A DNA stretch of 64,000 nt from Rostratula benghalensis (Eukaryota; Chordata; Aves; Charadriiformes; Rostratulidae): positions 1,626,567 to 1,690,566 of the forward strand of contig VXAI01000180.1 in assembly GCA_013399305.1 (NCBI GenBank). Reading direction: 5' to 3'. Below the pieces are notes generated by a model. That model was not told the DNA's origin. It was given only the letters and a program-made list of their open reading frames with translations, and did no database searches. Shown one piece after another: positions 35,349-45,959 of this stretch (the first letter of the stretch is position 1; every line of letters starts with the position of its first letter). The translations under genes were made by a program, and so were the position numbers.

Positions 35349-37235
35349 TAGAGCATGATGAACTTTTCCATCAAGGATGGCTGTTGGAGACAGACTACGC
35401 AGAGAGTCCCTGGTGTGTGGTTTGCTGCTCGTGGTGACTTTATGAGGTGAGAAGTCATTCTGACTTGATGCTTTTCTGTGCTATTTATAAGCCTGGTGTG
35501 ATGTTTACTGCCCGAGTCATGCTTGCAGTAACGTGCTTCTGCAGGTTCTAGATCACCTATTCTTACATGGATTGCTCCCTACCCTTTAGAAGAGCCTGCT
35601 CCTCTTCTTATACTTACAGGAAGTAGTAGCATTTGTCCAGATCTCCAGGCTGACAGATTCAGTTTTGGATGGCTCTTCCATCTTAGTGAGGAGCAGGAAA
35701 ATCTGGGAGATGTGATAAGGTCATTTTCTGTAATTTATCCAGGATTACTAGTTCTACCAGAATCTAAATGTTTCTAGGAGGTTGCTGGAGTGCAGCAGCC
35801 ACCCACCACTTCTTTTCCAGTCCAAGGTGATAACAAGGCATGGAATTCGTGTGGTAGCAGAACAGTGCTTACAGGTACTTGGGAAGTTGCTCATTGTGGT
35901 AAGTGCTCATGCCAACTAAGCGGAGAGGCCATCAAAATCAAGATTTCAATATACCTTAAATATCAACAGGACATGACACCGATGAGAAATGTGCCGCTGT
36001 GCTCAAAACCAGCTGTTCTGCTGGTCAGGTATTTCATACATGCACTTCTCCTCTAGTCTCATTTAGTGGTTGTAGAACTTCAGGACTGTAGAATTTTTCT
36101 GTGATGTAGCGCAGTTACTTGGTCTTAGCTAAATGTGTCCCCATTAAGTTGAATTTATGCTAATTCTGTCCCAGTTAAACAGCAGACAATGTTACTGGCA
36201 GCGCTACTAAATTGCTTTCCTAGGAGACATCCCATTAAATAAGCGACGCACCCAAAATGCAATATAATGAATTACATTTTTGCTTAAGCTTAAGATGTTT
36301 CACTTCTGGAATCAGGATAGAATTACGTGCACTGTGGATGAAAGAAGACTTCTTGGGTCATGGTGTCCAGTCTTCGATGAGCATGGAACTTACCACGTGA
36401 TCCGTCCAGCTAATTTTTAAATTGCCTAGGCTATGTTTTCAGTTCGTGTTGGAAGGCGGTTCCACAGCCTGAAACCATCAGGGGTTGGACTAGGTGACCT
36501 TTAAAGGTTCCTTCCAACCCAAACTATTCCAAGATTCTAATATTTAGCTGAAATGTTGCTTTCTTCTGGTTTTGTTCGTATCCTGAAACCGGAATGGCTG
36601 GGTGAATTTGATGGCAAAAATTGCCCTTTTGTTCGTTGGAGACTTGAGTGGTTTGTTTCAGGTTATAGGTTTCCTCTGTTCTATGACAGCTCTTTATTCC
36701 AGCTGGCTCCAGGAGGACCATTGTCCTCTCCTCCCATTTCAGGTCTCGGCAGCACTCCTTGGGAGAAGAAAAAGGAAGCAAGAAGGACTTTTATCAAGGT
36801 GAAGGCTGCCCTCTAGCACGATGGTTTAAGTCTGTGTTCAGGGACATTTGAAGTAGATCAGCATCACAAATAACCTGGATGTGGAAAACACCCCTTTTCC
36901 CAGCAGGCTGATCTTGGTTATGATTCAGGTAGGAAGAGGGTTCTTCCAAAGTTCCATTGATTTGGTTTTGTAGGCAAACAGCTTGCAGACACAGTCCCGT
37001 ATTTGAGTGCAGGCTATGTGGTTGTGGAGAACCACGCAAAACCAGTGAAGTGTGGCTTAGGGAGCAGAGACCTTCAGGGCAGAACTCCTCAAACTGGCAA
37101 ATAATAAGTGGTGGCTACTCATGTACCCAAAGACGGGGGCAGCATGAAGCACACAGTACACTTAATAGTTTCCCTTATCTAAACTGCAAGTCTTTGCAGC
37201 GTGGGAGTACCTTGCTTGCTTACCTGCTGATCATC
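35349..37235. other. Non-coding stretch, no gene recognised
   Basis: Repeat-poor except for the small CR1 tail at 36476-36540. Minus- and plus-strand frames of about 85 codons at 36524-36816 overlap each other and show no domain. Confidence 0.5.
36476..36540 (+). mobile_element. CR1-like 3' tail, 65 bp
   Basis: 'ggggttggactaggtgacct', 'aggttccttccaacccaaac' and 'attccaagattcta' match the terminal CR1 pattern with substitutions. Old or divergent copy; subfamily not determined. Confidence 0.75.
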
Positions 37236-37955
37236 ACACAGAATCATAGAGTGCTCCAGGCTGGAGGGGACCTGCAAAAGTCATCCAGTCCCACCTCCCC
37301 ACAATCAGCAGGGACACCCCCAACCAGACCAGGTTGCCCAGGGCCTCCTCCAGCCTCCCCTTGAAGATCTCCAGGGAAGGGGCCTCAACCACCTCCCTGG
37401 GCAACCTCTTCCAGTGCTCCACCACCCTCAGAGGAAAGAACCTATTCCTAATGTCCAACCTAAAGCTGCTCTTCTCCAGCTTGAAGCCACTGCCCCTCGT
37501 CCTGTCCCTGCAGGCCTTTGGAAACAGACCCTGCCCAGCTCTCCTGTAGCCCCCTTCAGGTACTGGGAGGCTGCTCTTAGGTCTCCCTGGATCCTCTTCT
37601 TCTCCAGGCTGAACAACCCCAGCTCCCTCAGCAAAGATGTCCTCGTAGCAGAGGTGCTCCACCCCAATGATCATTTTCATGGCCCTCCTCTGGACCTGCT
37701 CCATCAGGTCCATGTCCTTCCTCTGTTGAGGGCTCCAGACCTGCCCACAGGACTCCAGGTGAGGTCTCACCAGAGCAGAGCAAGGTGGCAGAATCACCTC
37801 TCTGGAGCTGCTGGCAACACTTCTTTAGATGCAGCCCAGGATGGGATTGGCCTCTGGGCTGCAAGTGCCCCCTGCCTGCTCCTGTCCAGCTTCTCATCCA
37901 TCAGCAGCCCCAAGTCCCTTTCCTCAAGGCTGCTTTCTGACACCTCATCTCCTGG
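37236..37955 (-). mobile_element. CR1 LINE, about 720 bp, divergent subfamily
   Basis: Minus-strand copy with a distinct 3' end ('cacagaatcatagagtgctcc', 'caggctggaggggacc') unlike the main families here. It shows 'gcaacctcttccagtgctcc' and extends into the ORF2 C-terminus near 37955. The minus-strand 187-codon frame at 37234-37797 is the sense reading of the UTR region and is not a gene. Confidence 0.92.
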
Positions 37956-38644
37956 TCTGTGTGGAGAGAGGATTGTTCTGGATAAGTAGCAACATACCAC
38001 CCCATAAATAACAAGGTGATGGTTGGGAGGGTTCTCTCATTCTCACGTGTTCAATCTAGGTGGCAAAAACAGGGTGGTGGGGTGGGAAGAGGGGTTGTGC
38101 ACCCCTCTTCCTGGGAAGTTTGTGGAATAGACTTGGAGCTGTTAGATACAATAAGTGGCTGCAAATGTCAAGGAGGGAGCCACTCAGCACCAGCACAGCG
38201 TGGCATTCCTTGTTGGGAGTCCATCAGCTGTGGAAGCAGTCTTGGAAACCTCAACTGAGGAAGAAAGGGTGAGGTTGTAAACAGTAGGTTTGATATCGGA
38301 AGAGTAAAAATTGCGTTGCAAAAGTAATAATAGGAAAAAAACACACCCCAAAAATACAACTAGAATATGTATTAGAAGCATGGATGCAGGGGCAGCACAT
38401 TTTAATGTGGTAGGTTGGACGTCATACCTACATTAGGGAATACATATACACATGCACCTCTTTTGTTTCTGGGCATTTTAAGCATTTGACAAATTGTGGC
38501 TGGGAATTGGCACAAGCCTTTGTTGTCTTGTTTGATGTCAGGGAGGGAAGTCAGCATTCATTGAAGCTCTATCTAAACAGAGCACCGTGGTTCAAGCACA
38601 TCCTTATGATGCTGTCAAGCTCAGGGCCAACGTTCCTCCATACT
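37956..38644. other. Non-coding stretch, no gene recognised
   Basis: Unique-looking sequence; nothing recognised. Confidence 0.5.
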
Positions 38645-39890
38645 CAATCACAGAATCTCGGGGATTGGAAGGGACCTTGACAGCTCATCCAGTCCAATCC
38701 CCCTGCCAGAGCAGGAACACCCAGAGCAGGTCACACAGGAAGGTGTCCAGGAGGGGTTTGAATGTCTCCAGAGAAGGAGACTCCACCACCTCTCTGGGCA
38801 GCCTGTTGGGGCCAGTCTTTCTTCAGTGGTGCCCAGTGATAAGACAAAAGGGAATGGGCCAACACTTGAACATAAGAAGTTCTATCTAAACTTTTGAGAG
38901 TGGCAGAGCCCTGGCAGAGGCTGCCCAGAGAAGTGGTGGAGTCTCCCTCTCTGGAGACATTGAAAACCTGCCTGGACATGTTCCTGTGCAGCCCACTCTA
39001 GGTGAACTTGCTCGGGCAGTGGGGTTGGACTAGATGATCTCCAGAGGTCCTTTCCAACCCCGTATCATTCTGTGAGTCTGTGATTCCAGTGCTCTGGCAC
39101 CCTCCTCTGTTCCAGCTTGCACTCATTGCCCCTTGTCCTCTCATTGCCTGTCACTGAGCAGAGCCTGGCTCCATCCTCCTGACACTCACCCTTTCCAGAT
39201 TGATAAACATTCAGGAGGTCACCCCTCAGTCTCCTCCAAGCTCCAGAGACCCAGCTCCCTCAGCCTTTCCTCCTCTGGGAGATGCTCCCCTCCCTTCAGC
39301 ATCTTTGTAGCCCTGCCCTGGACTCTCTCCAGCAGTTCCCTGTCCCTCTGGAGCTGAGGGGCCCAGAACTGGACACACTATTCCAGATGGGGTCTCCCCA
39401 GGGCAGAGGAGAGGGGGAGGAGAACCTCTCTGGACCTACTGACCACCCCCCTTCTCATACACCCCAAGATGCCATTGGCCTTCTTGGCCACCAGGGCACA
39501 GAGCTGGCTCATGGGCATCCTGCTGCCCACCAGGACCCCCAGGTCCCTTTCTCCAACAGGGCAGTTCCCAACTTGTACTGGTACCTGGGGTTGTTCTTGC
39601 CCAGGTGTAGGACTCTACCCTTGCCCTTGTTCTATTTCATTAAATTTCTCTCTGCCCAGCTCTCCAGCCTCTCCAGGTCTCTCTGGATGGCAGCACAGCC
39701 TTCTGGTGTGTCATCAACAAACTGGCTGATCATGCACTCCATTCCCACATCCAAGTCATTGAGGAATATATTGAATAGGACTGGGCCCAGTACAGATCTC
39801 TGAGGGACTCCACTGGAGTCAGGCCTCCAACCAGACTCCGTCCCATTGGCCACAATCTCAGATGTCCTCTGCCAGGCTCGTCATTAGCAT
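38645..39890 (-). mobile_element. Composite CR1, host part, with reverse transcriptase remnant
   Basis: Host CR1 on the minus strand in two pieces: 38645-38807 (3' end 'caatcacagaatc') and 39086-about 39890. Bases 38807 and 39086 join to give the expected CR1 order '...gcctgtt/ccagtgctctgg...'. The upper part, read on the minus strand, keeps a degraded C-terminal reverse transcriptase segment: [20 protein letters not shown] then QFVDDT (YADD-type motif altered to FVDD), then RNLMKFNR-like codons. The host arm is the longer counterpart of the host at 19069. Confidence 0.92.
38808..39085 (+). mobile_element. Nested CR1 3' fragment, 278 bp, antisense to its host CR1
   Basis: Plus-strand insert running from 'ggggccagtctttc' to the terminal 'cattctgtgagtctgtgatt'. 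It has the same length, ends and host insertion point as the nested piece at 19086-19363, in the opposite overall orientation. This is the second copy of the composite. Confidence 0.92.
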
Positions 39891-40551
39891 TCTCTGACAC
39901 CACCACTTAAGGAATGTGCAGGCGGGTAGAGAAAAATTGCAGCTAGCTCAATTTTGGATTTTTGAGCTCCCTTTTACCCTCTGCCTCCAAAATCCCAGCG
40001 ACGGGCTAACCTGAGGGCACCCACCTCGCCCCTTTTTTGGGGAAGGCTCGGGAGAAGAATGTGGCAGGGCAAGGCTTGAGGGCCGAGGTAAGGAGCATGT
40101 GCGAGCCTGCGTTGCTCCATCCCCACAGCCACCTCGCGTCCGGTGTTGGCCAAGAAGGGGTTCTGGGTGGGAAGAAGGGCTGCCTCAGGCAGCATCTGTA
40201 CCTGGAGCGTGTTCCCACTGCAAGACCACGCTTTCAGCACGAACGCGCTCCCAACCTGTGGTGAAGACTTCAAAGCGTCCAAAATTAGGCCCTGTCCATG
40301 ATACGTGCGTGTTTCTGGGTAATTCCTTTCTGATGATCATTTCTAAGTTTGGACTGTAGGCACTTCTCTTTATCTGCATGATTTTCCTATGTTCAGAAGA
40401 GAAATTAATGAGTTTCAGTAGCTCACAGAACAGCTTGGCAGCGTAAGTTGTCTTTTTTTTTAAAAAAAACACAACAAAACACCAACGCTTTGCCCAGTGA
40501 TCCCTTTCAATATTATTTCAAGCTGGTTTGTACTGTTGCAGGATATCCTAT
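39891..40551. other. Non-coding stretch, mildly CpG-enriched
   Basis: About 40010-40260 has more CpG than its flanks, including a 'cgaggtaagg' donor-like word at about 40083. It is short and lacks CCAAT or GC boxes, so I do not call a promoter. No exon recognised. Confidence 0.4.
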
Positions 40552-40815
40552 ACAGGACCAGGGGTAACAGCTTTAAATTGGAAGAAGGGAGATGTAGATG
40601 AGATCTCAGAAAACATTGTGTGCTGTGAGCGTGGTGAGGGCCTGGGAGAGGTTGCCCAGAGAAGCTGTGGCTGCCCCATCCCTGGAGGGGTTCAAGGCCA
40701 GGCTGGATGGGGCTTGGAGGGAGCTGGTGTGGTGGGAGGTGTCCCTGCCCAGGGCAGGGGGGTTGGAACTGGATGGTCTTTAAGGTCCCTTCCAACTCTA
40801 ACCATTGTATGATTG
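40552..40815 (+). mobile_element. CR1 LINE, about 265-bp 3' fragment
   Basis: Plus-strand copy from 'caggaccaggggtaac' to 'aaccattgtatgattg'. Same subfamily as 3975-4421. Confidence 0.93.
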
Positions 40816-42421
40816 CACATATGATAAGGAAAGTGATGTAAGTAAGGCCTGTTGCAGTTACGTAGCCACAAAATGATGCTCCTTTTCTCACAGAGGATGA
40901 ACTCTGTTCTTCTCGCAGGCAGCTATGACTGGGGAGGAAGGAACTGTTCAGAAATTGCCCCACGAGCCACCTTGGAGGTGGAGTCAGCTGTAAGATACAA
41001 TAGCTGTTGTCTTGACCTTGTCTAGTGGAAGGTCAATGAGTCCATATGTAGATGTCTGTGGGTGACAGATGGATCTTAAATGGGGAAAGCGAATTTTGGT
41101 TAGGGGCATCAGACCTCTTCCCCAGTCCTTTGGTGAGAATATGAAGTTTGTTCTATTTCATTATAATTTCCCCCATTTCTGTGCATTTTTGCCAATTTGC
41201 TTCTTTTGAACACGGTTGCTGAAGGCCCATTTAGAGGTTGTTAATGCTTATTTCTAAAATGGAAGGAACGGAGGTACAAAGGCTGATAAATCAGTCACTC
41301 TGAGAGGTGGATTACCTGCCTCTTGGTGTCTGCCAGTCCTGTCCAAATGGTAGTCCAAGGTGGTTTAGAGATCTGTAACTTAGTGAGATCAATTCACATG
41401 GATATAAGTGAGCTTTGGAGGGCAGGGGTTCAGACTTGTTGATCTAATGGTCCCATCTGCACTGAAAGGCTCTGAATCTTGCCAGTCAAACTGCTAAGAC
41501 TGAAGAAAGTGGGATGAGGTTATAGCAGCTGTTATAATACGTTTAAAAAAAAAAATTAAGTAAAAAAGGTTTAGCAGGCATCACACTCTCTTTTTCTCAA
41601 GCAGGAGAGCAAAATTTGTCCTGTAATAGAGAAGGGCAATTGTCCCCTGGCTGCAGCACTCTGCAGTATTGCCCATAGCTGGACAGTAGGAGGAGCTGGA
41701 AAAGGAGGTGCTCACCTCGTTCATCTCCTGGGAACAATCACAGTTCAGATGAGGGCAAGGGAAAAAAGAACTCTTCTGACAATCTATAATTGACAGGGCA
41801 TTCCTGTTAAAGGCATAGAGATAAAACACAGTTCTGAGGCCTGTTCCTTAGAGACTTCCCTCAGCGTGGTTGCCCAAAAAGTGTCAAAACCCTCTACAAA
41901 GTCGACCACGTGTAACTTTGAGCTTATCCAGATAGGAGCTGGCCAAAGCTTTGTTGGAATAAATTAATGCCATTAATTGTACTCAGTGGAGCTAAGCTTA
42001 TACACCCCAGTTTTGCCAGATGCATTCCATCAGCTGCAGAGGAAAACATTAGCAATTAGGGCAGTCCTGCTCTAAAATATGCTTTCAGATTGCACTGTCT
42101 TACTCCGTGAGCATCTGTCTGTGCTGTGGTTACTTGTTCCCTGAAGTGGTTCTCCTTTACTTTTTACTCCTGTTCCTGTGCGTGGGCTGCACAAGGCTGG
42201 TTTGTATATGAAGTGTGCAACTGCGAGTGGGCATCAGGTTTTGGAGCTTCTGGCTCAGTATGAGTGTGCTCCACTCGGCAGAGCTTTCAGAGCATTAAAG
42301 CAAGGAACCAACCAGAGCTAAGGGCCCCCTCCAGTGCCTTCTGATGTGCTTGTTCATGCGACCTTTATCGTGATGGATGGACAGACTTCTGAGCTCCCTC
42401 TCACGTTTACAAAGCCACACG
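40816..42421. other. Non-coding stretch, no gene recognised
   Basis: No repeat apart from short A runs near 41545. The AT-rich block 41940-42090 has several TAAT-core words (ATTAATTG, AATTAATG, CAATTAG) and a CAGCTG E-box, giving it an enhancer-like look. Confidence 0.45.
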
Positions 42422-43258
42422 GGGTGCCATCCAGAGGGAACTGGAGAGGTGGGCTAGTGCAAATGGCATGAAGTTCAACCAAGCCAAGTGCAGGGTCCTG
42501 CACCTTGGATGTGGCCATCCCAAGCACAACTACAGGTTGGGTGGAGAAAGGCTGGAGAGCAGCCCTAGGGAGAAGGACTTGGGAGTGCTCCTTGATGAGA
42601 AGCTCAACATGAGCCAGCAGTGTGCAGTGGCAGCCCAGAAAGCCAACTCCTGGGCTGCATCAAAAGAAGAGTGGCCAGCAGGGCCAAGGAGGTGATTCTA
42701 CACCCTTCTACTCTGCTCTGGTGAGACCCCACCTGGAACACTGTGTCCAGCTCCGGAGTCCACAACATAGAAAGGACATGGACCTGTTGGAATGGGTCCA
42801 GAGGAGGGCCACAAAGATGATCGAGGAATGGAGCTCGTCTGCTGTGAGGACAGGCTGAGGGAGCTGGGGTTGTTCAGCCTGGAGAAGAGAAGGCTCTGGG
42901 GAGACTTTTGAGCCCCTTCCAGTACCTGAAGAGGGCTACAGGAGAGATGGGGAGGGACTCTGTCAGGAAGTGCAGTGACAGGACAAGGGATAATGGCTTT
43001 AAATTGGAAGAGAAGAGATTTAGCTGAGATCTCAGGAAGAAATTCTCTGCTGTGAGGGTGGTGAGAGCCTGGAAGAGGTTGCCCCGAGAAGCTGTGGCTG
43101 CCCCATCCCTGGAGGGGTTCAAGGCCAGGCTGGATGGGGCTTGGAGGGAGCTGGTGTGGTGGGAGGTGTCCCTGCCCAGGGCAGGGGGGTTGGAACTCCA
43201 TGATCTTGAAGGTCCCTTCCTACTCCAACCATTCAATGATTCTATGATTCTGTGATTC
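42422..43258 (+). mobile_element. CR1 LINE, about 840 bp
   Basis: Plus-strand copy starting in the ORF2 C-terminus: a frame from 42468 reads [14 protein letters not shown] and then [14 protein letters not shown], homologous to the minus-strand frame at 16780-17040. It continues through the UTR to three terminal octamers at 43231-43258. Frameshifts and stops interrupt the frame at about 42695. Confidence 0.94.
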
Positions 43259-44753
43259 CAGATAAGCTCCTGTTTGAATGGAGCTGTTTCCCTACTGCAG
43301 GTGTTTCTGGTGACTGCAATAAAATAAGCACGTCTACCAAACACCTGAGATGATAAATACCGTCAGCACTGGGCGAAAATCCATGTGTGCTACTGGTTAT
43401 AGAAAGTGTAACAGAACCTTTCACGGTGGTGGTTTGCTTTTCCTGTTTTACCAAAGTGCTGGGAACTACCAAAAATAATGCAAGATGATGTGCCTGAAAT
43501 AGCATCGTTTATTTCACTGCTCCGACACATTTGAGATTGCACAGAAAGAGTCATTGCGCTCCTTTCCTTCCTGAGGAACTCTAACAGCTTTCGCTGGGCT
43601 GTGAAATCCTTTTAGAATCAGAGTGCTCTGAAAAAATTCCCCCTTTTGATTTAAATGATAGTTGTCTGAAAGATAATAGCTATTTAGTAGTTGTTTTATT
43701 GTTTTGGGTTGGTTTTTTTTTTTTTTTTAAATAAGAAACAAAACCAGAATCCCAGCAAACTGGCAGGTGAAGGTTGTGAGAGCCCACAGGTTGGGTGCTA
43801 TACTGACAGAAACAAGCATCTCCATTCCCATCATTGCCTGTGCCCAGCTATTCAGCAAATCAATCTCATCTTTCTCACTCCAAAGAGTAAAAAAAACAGC
43901 CTCAAAAGCTTTTCCTTCCTGACCTGTACCTGTACTTTCTGCCCAGACCTAGGATCTTTCTATTTTTAGGGGGATTGAGAAGGATACTGCTTTTTGCTTG
44001 TAATTTATTAATGCCCAGTGAAGAGCAAAACACGATTTCATTTTTAACTGCAAATAATAACTTAGCTTTCAACTAGAAATCAAGCAGAATTCAGTTGTAG
44101 GCTCCCCAGATCTCTTGCCAAGTGGGTATTCCAAAGAGTATGGGGCAAAAAATGTTGTTAATTGGCTCTTCTGTGAGTAGGTCTTCCTTGATATGTCTTC
44201 ACATTTTAGGGGAAAAAAAGGGACAAAAGATAAAAATTCACACTGCCCTGGCTAAGGCAGTACTTCTACTTATGTGTATTTGTGTGGCAGGGGACAGCCG
44301 TGGGAGGAAAGCTGGGAAAGAAGCGAGAATGAGCAAAAAAAGATCGATTTATCGACTCGGAATTGTTTGTCTGTATTCCATCCTTCACCGTGCTGGCACC
44401 TGGGGTTGGGGAACAGAGCAAGAGAGGGGGAGGAAGGTGATACCTATCCCAGGCACCGAAAGCATTTGGTTTTCCAGAGGTTCTGATTAAAGAAATGGTG
44501 CTGCTGCCTGGCAGCCCCTCCAGGCTTTGGTTGGGGCAGAATTAATCGGGAGGTAATTCGTCTGCTGCAATGAGGAGGGTGGCTTGGCACCACGGGCGTG
44601 ATGGAGGCTTCTGTTTTCACTTTTTTCTGAGTCTCCCAGGAGCAACCAAATTTCCCAAAGTTCCTTCTGCGTCCAAGGTAATGCCCCCCGCTTTGCCAAG
44701 GATAGGGATTTACTATTGAGGGGCCCAGGTGGGGTCATGATGTAGTCACAAGT
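43259..44753. other. Non-coding stretch, no gene recognised
   Basis: Contains a T run near 43711-43728. Otherwise mixed unique-looking sequence; short frames show no domain. Confidence 0.5.
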
Positions 44754-45081
44754 AATCACAGAATTATAGAACCGTTAGAGTTGGAAGAGACCTTCAAGAT
44801 TATCCAGTTCCAACTCCCAAGTCCTTCTCCTCAGGGCTGCTCTCCAGCCATTCTCCACCCAACCTGTAGTTGTGCTTGGGATGGCCACATCCCGGGTGCA
44901 GGACCTGTTACACGAGCCCACCTCTCCAGCCTCTCCAGGTCCCTCTGGATGGCACCCCTTCCCTCCAGTTTGTTGACTGCGCCACCGAGCTTGGTGTCAT
45001 CACCAAACTTGCTGAGGGTGCGCTCCATCCCACTCTCCACTTTGTCTCCATCAAAGATGTTAATTATCACTGGGCCCAGAC
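44754..45081 (-). mobile_element. CR1 LINE with large internal deletions
   Basis: Minus-strand copy. The 3' tail (44754-44813, ending 'gttccaactccc') jumps directly into ORF2 C-terminal sequence ('aagtccttctcctcagggc'), so about 0.5 kb of UTR is missing. A second jump occurs near 44908-44912. Beyond it, reverse transcriptase-end codons (KFGDDTKLGGAVN) are still readable on the minus strand up to about 45080. Confidence 0.9.
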
Positions 45082-45623
45082 TCTTGTGAAGTTGATGATG
45101 GAGACCTGGTAATTACAAGGGAGGAGGTCAAAAGGAGTCACCCACGGGACTGATCCTAAGGGATGCTCTTGTGCTATGTGTAGATGAGGTTCTCTGTGTT
45201 TACCTGTTTGCCTAATTGAGGTTTACTGGTACTTTTAATGACCTTTAAGCTGTAATTATCCCCTTCAGTGACATTGTCAGTTCACCCTTGTGGAACTCCA
45301 AGGGCCTTGGTCATGGCATGGCAAGAGTGCAGGTAGCCCCGGTGGTAAGGGGAAGCTCCAGCACAGATGAGGATGGAAGCTGCTCTCTACCAGGTGTTAT
45401 TTTCTGAACTTCCTAAGCACATGGACAAAGAGTCATGGAAAATGATTACTGTGCCCTGCCAGGTGTACAACAGTTTCTGTTTATTGGCTTTTTGTTCTCA
45501 TGATGTGAAATGGCTGCCTGGGACCCACCATGGTTGTGCAGGTGTAGGTGGGCGAGCAGATCAGCACCTAAATTAGCTGAACCCACTTTGCTCTTTTCCT
45601 TTCACCTCTTCTTACGTATTCTA
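45082..45623. other. Non-coding stretch, no gene recognised
   Basis: Short interval between two CR1 copies; nothing recognised. Confidence 0.5.
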
Positions 45624-45959
45624 CATAGAATCACAGAATCATAGAATTGTCTGGGTTGGAAGGGACCTTTCAGATCATCTCCTCCAACCACCAACCCAAC
45701 TCTGATCAAACCCATCCCTAACCCATGTCTCTCAGCACTCTGTCAACCCGGCTTTTCAATCCCTCCAGGGATGGGGCCTCAACCCCTGCCCTGGGCAGCC
45801 CAGCCCAAGCCTTCACAACCCTTTCCCTCAAAACATTTCTCCTCATCTCCAACCTGAACCTCCCCTGGGGCAACTGGAGGCCACTTCCTCTTGTCCCATG
45901 GCCTGGGACTTGGGAGAAGAGATGACCCCCCCTGGCTACCCCCTCCTTTCAGGAGGTTG
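45624..45959 (-). mobile_element. CR1 LINE, about 335-bp 3' fragment, young-looking
   Basis: Minus-strand copy with two to three terminal octamers (catagaatcacagaatcatag). Differs from the 13990 copy at about seven positions over roughly 320 bp by eye. Its 5' end is truncated at 45959, where the 13990 copy continues for another 0.4 kb. Confidence 0.94.
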
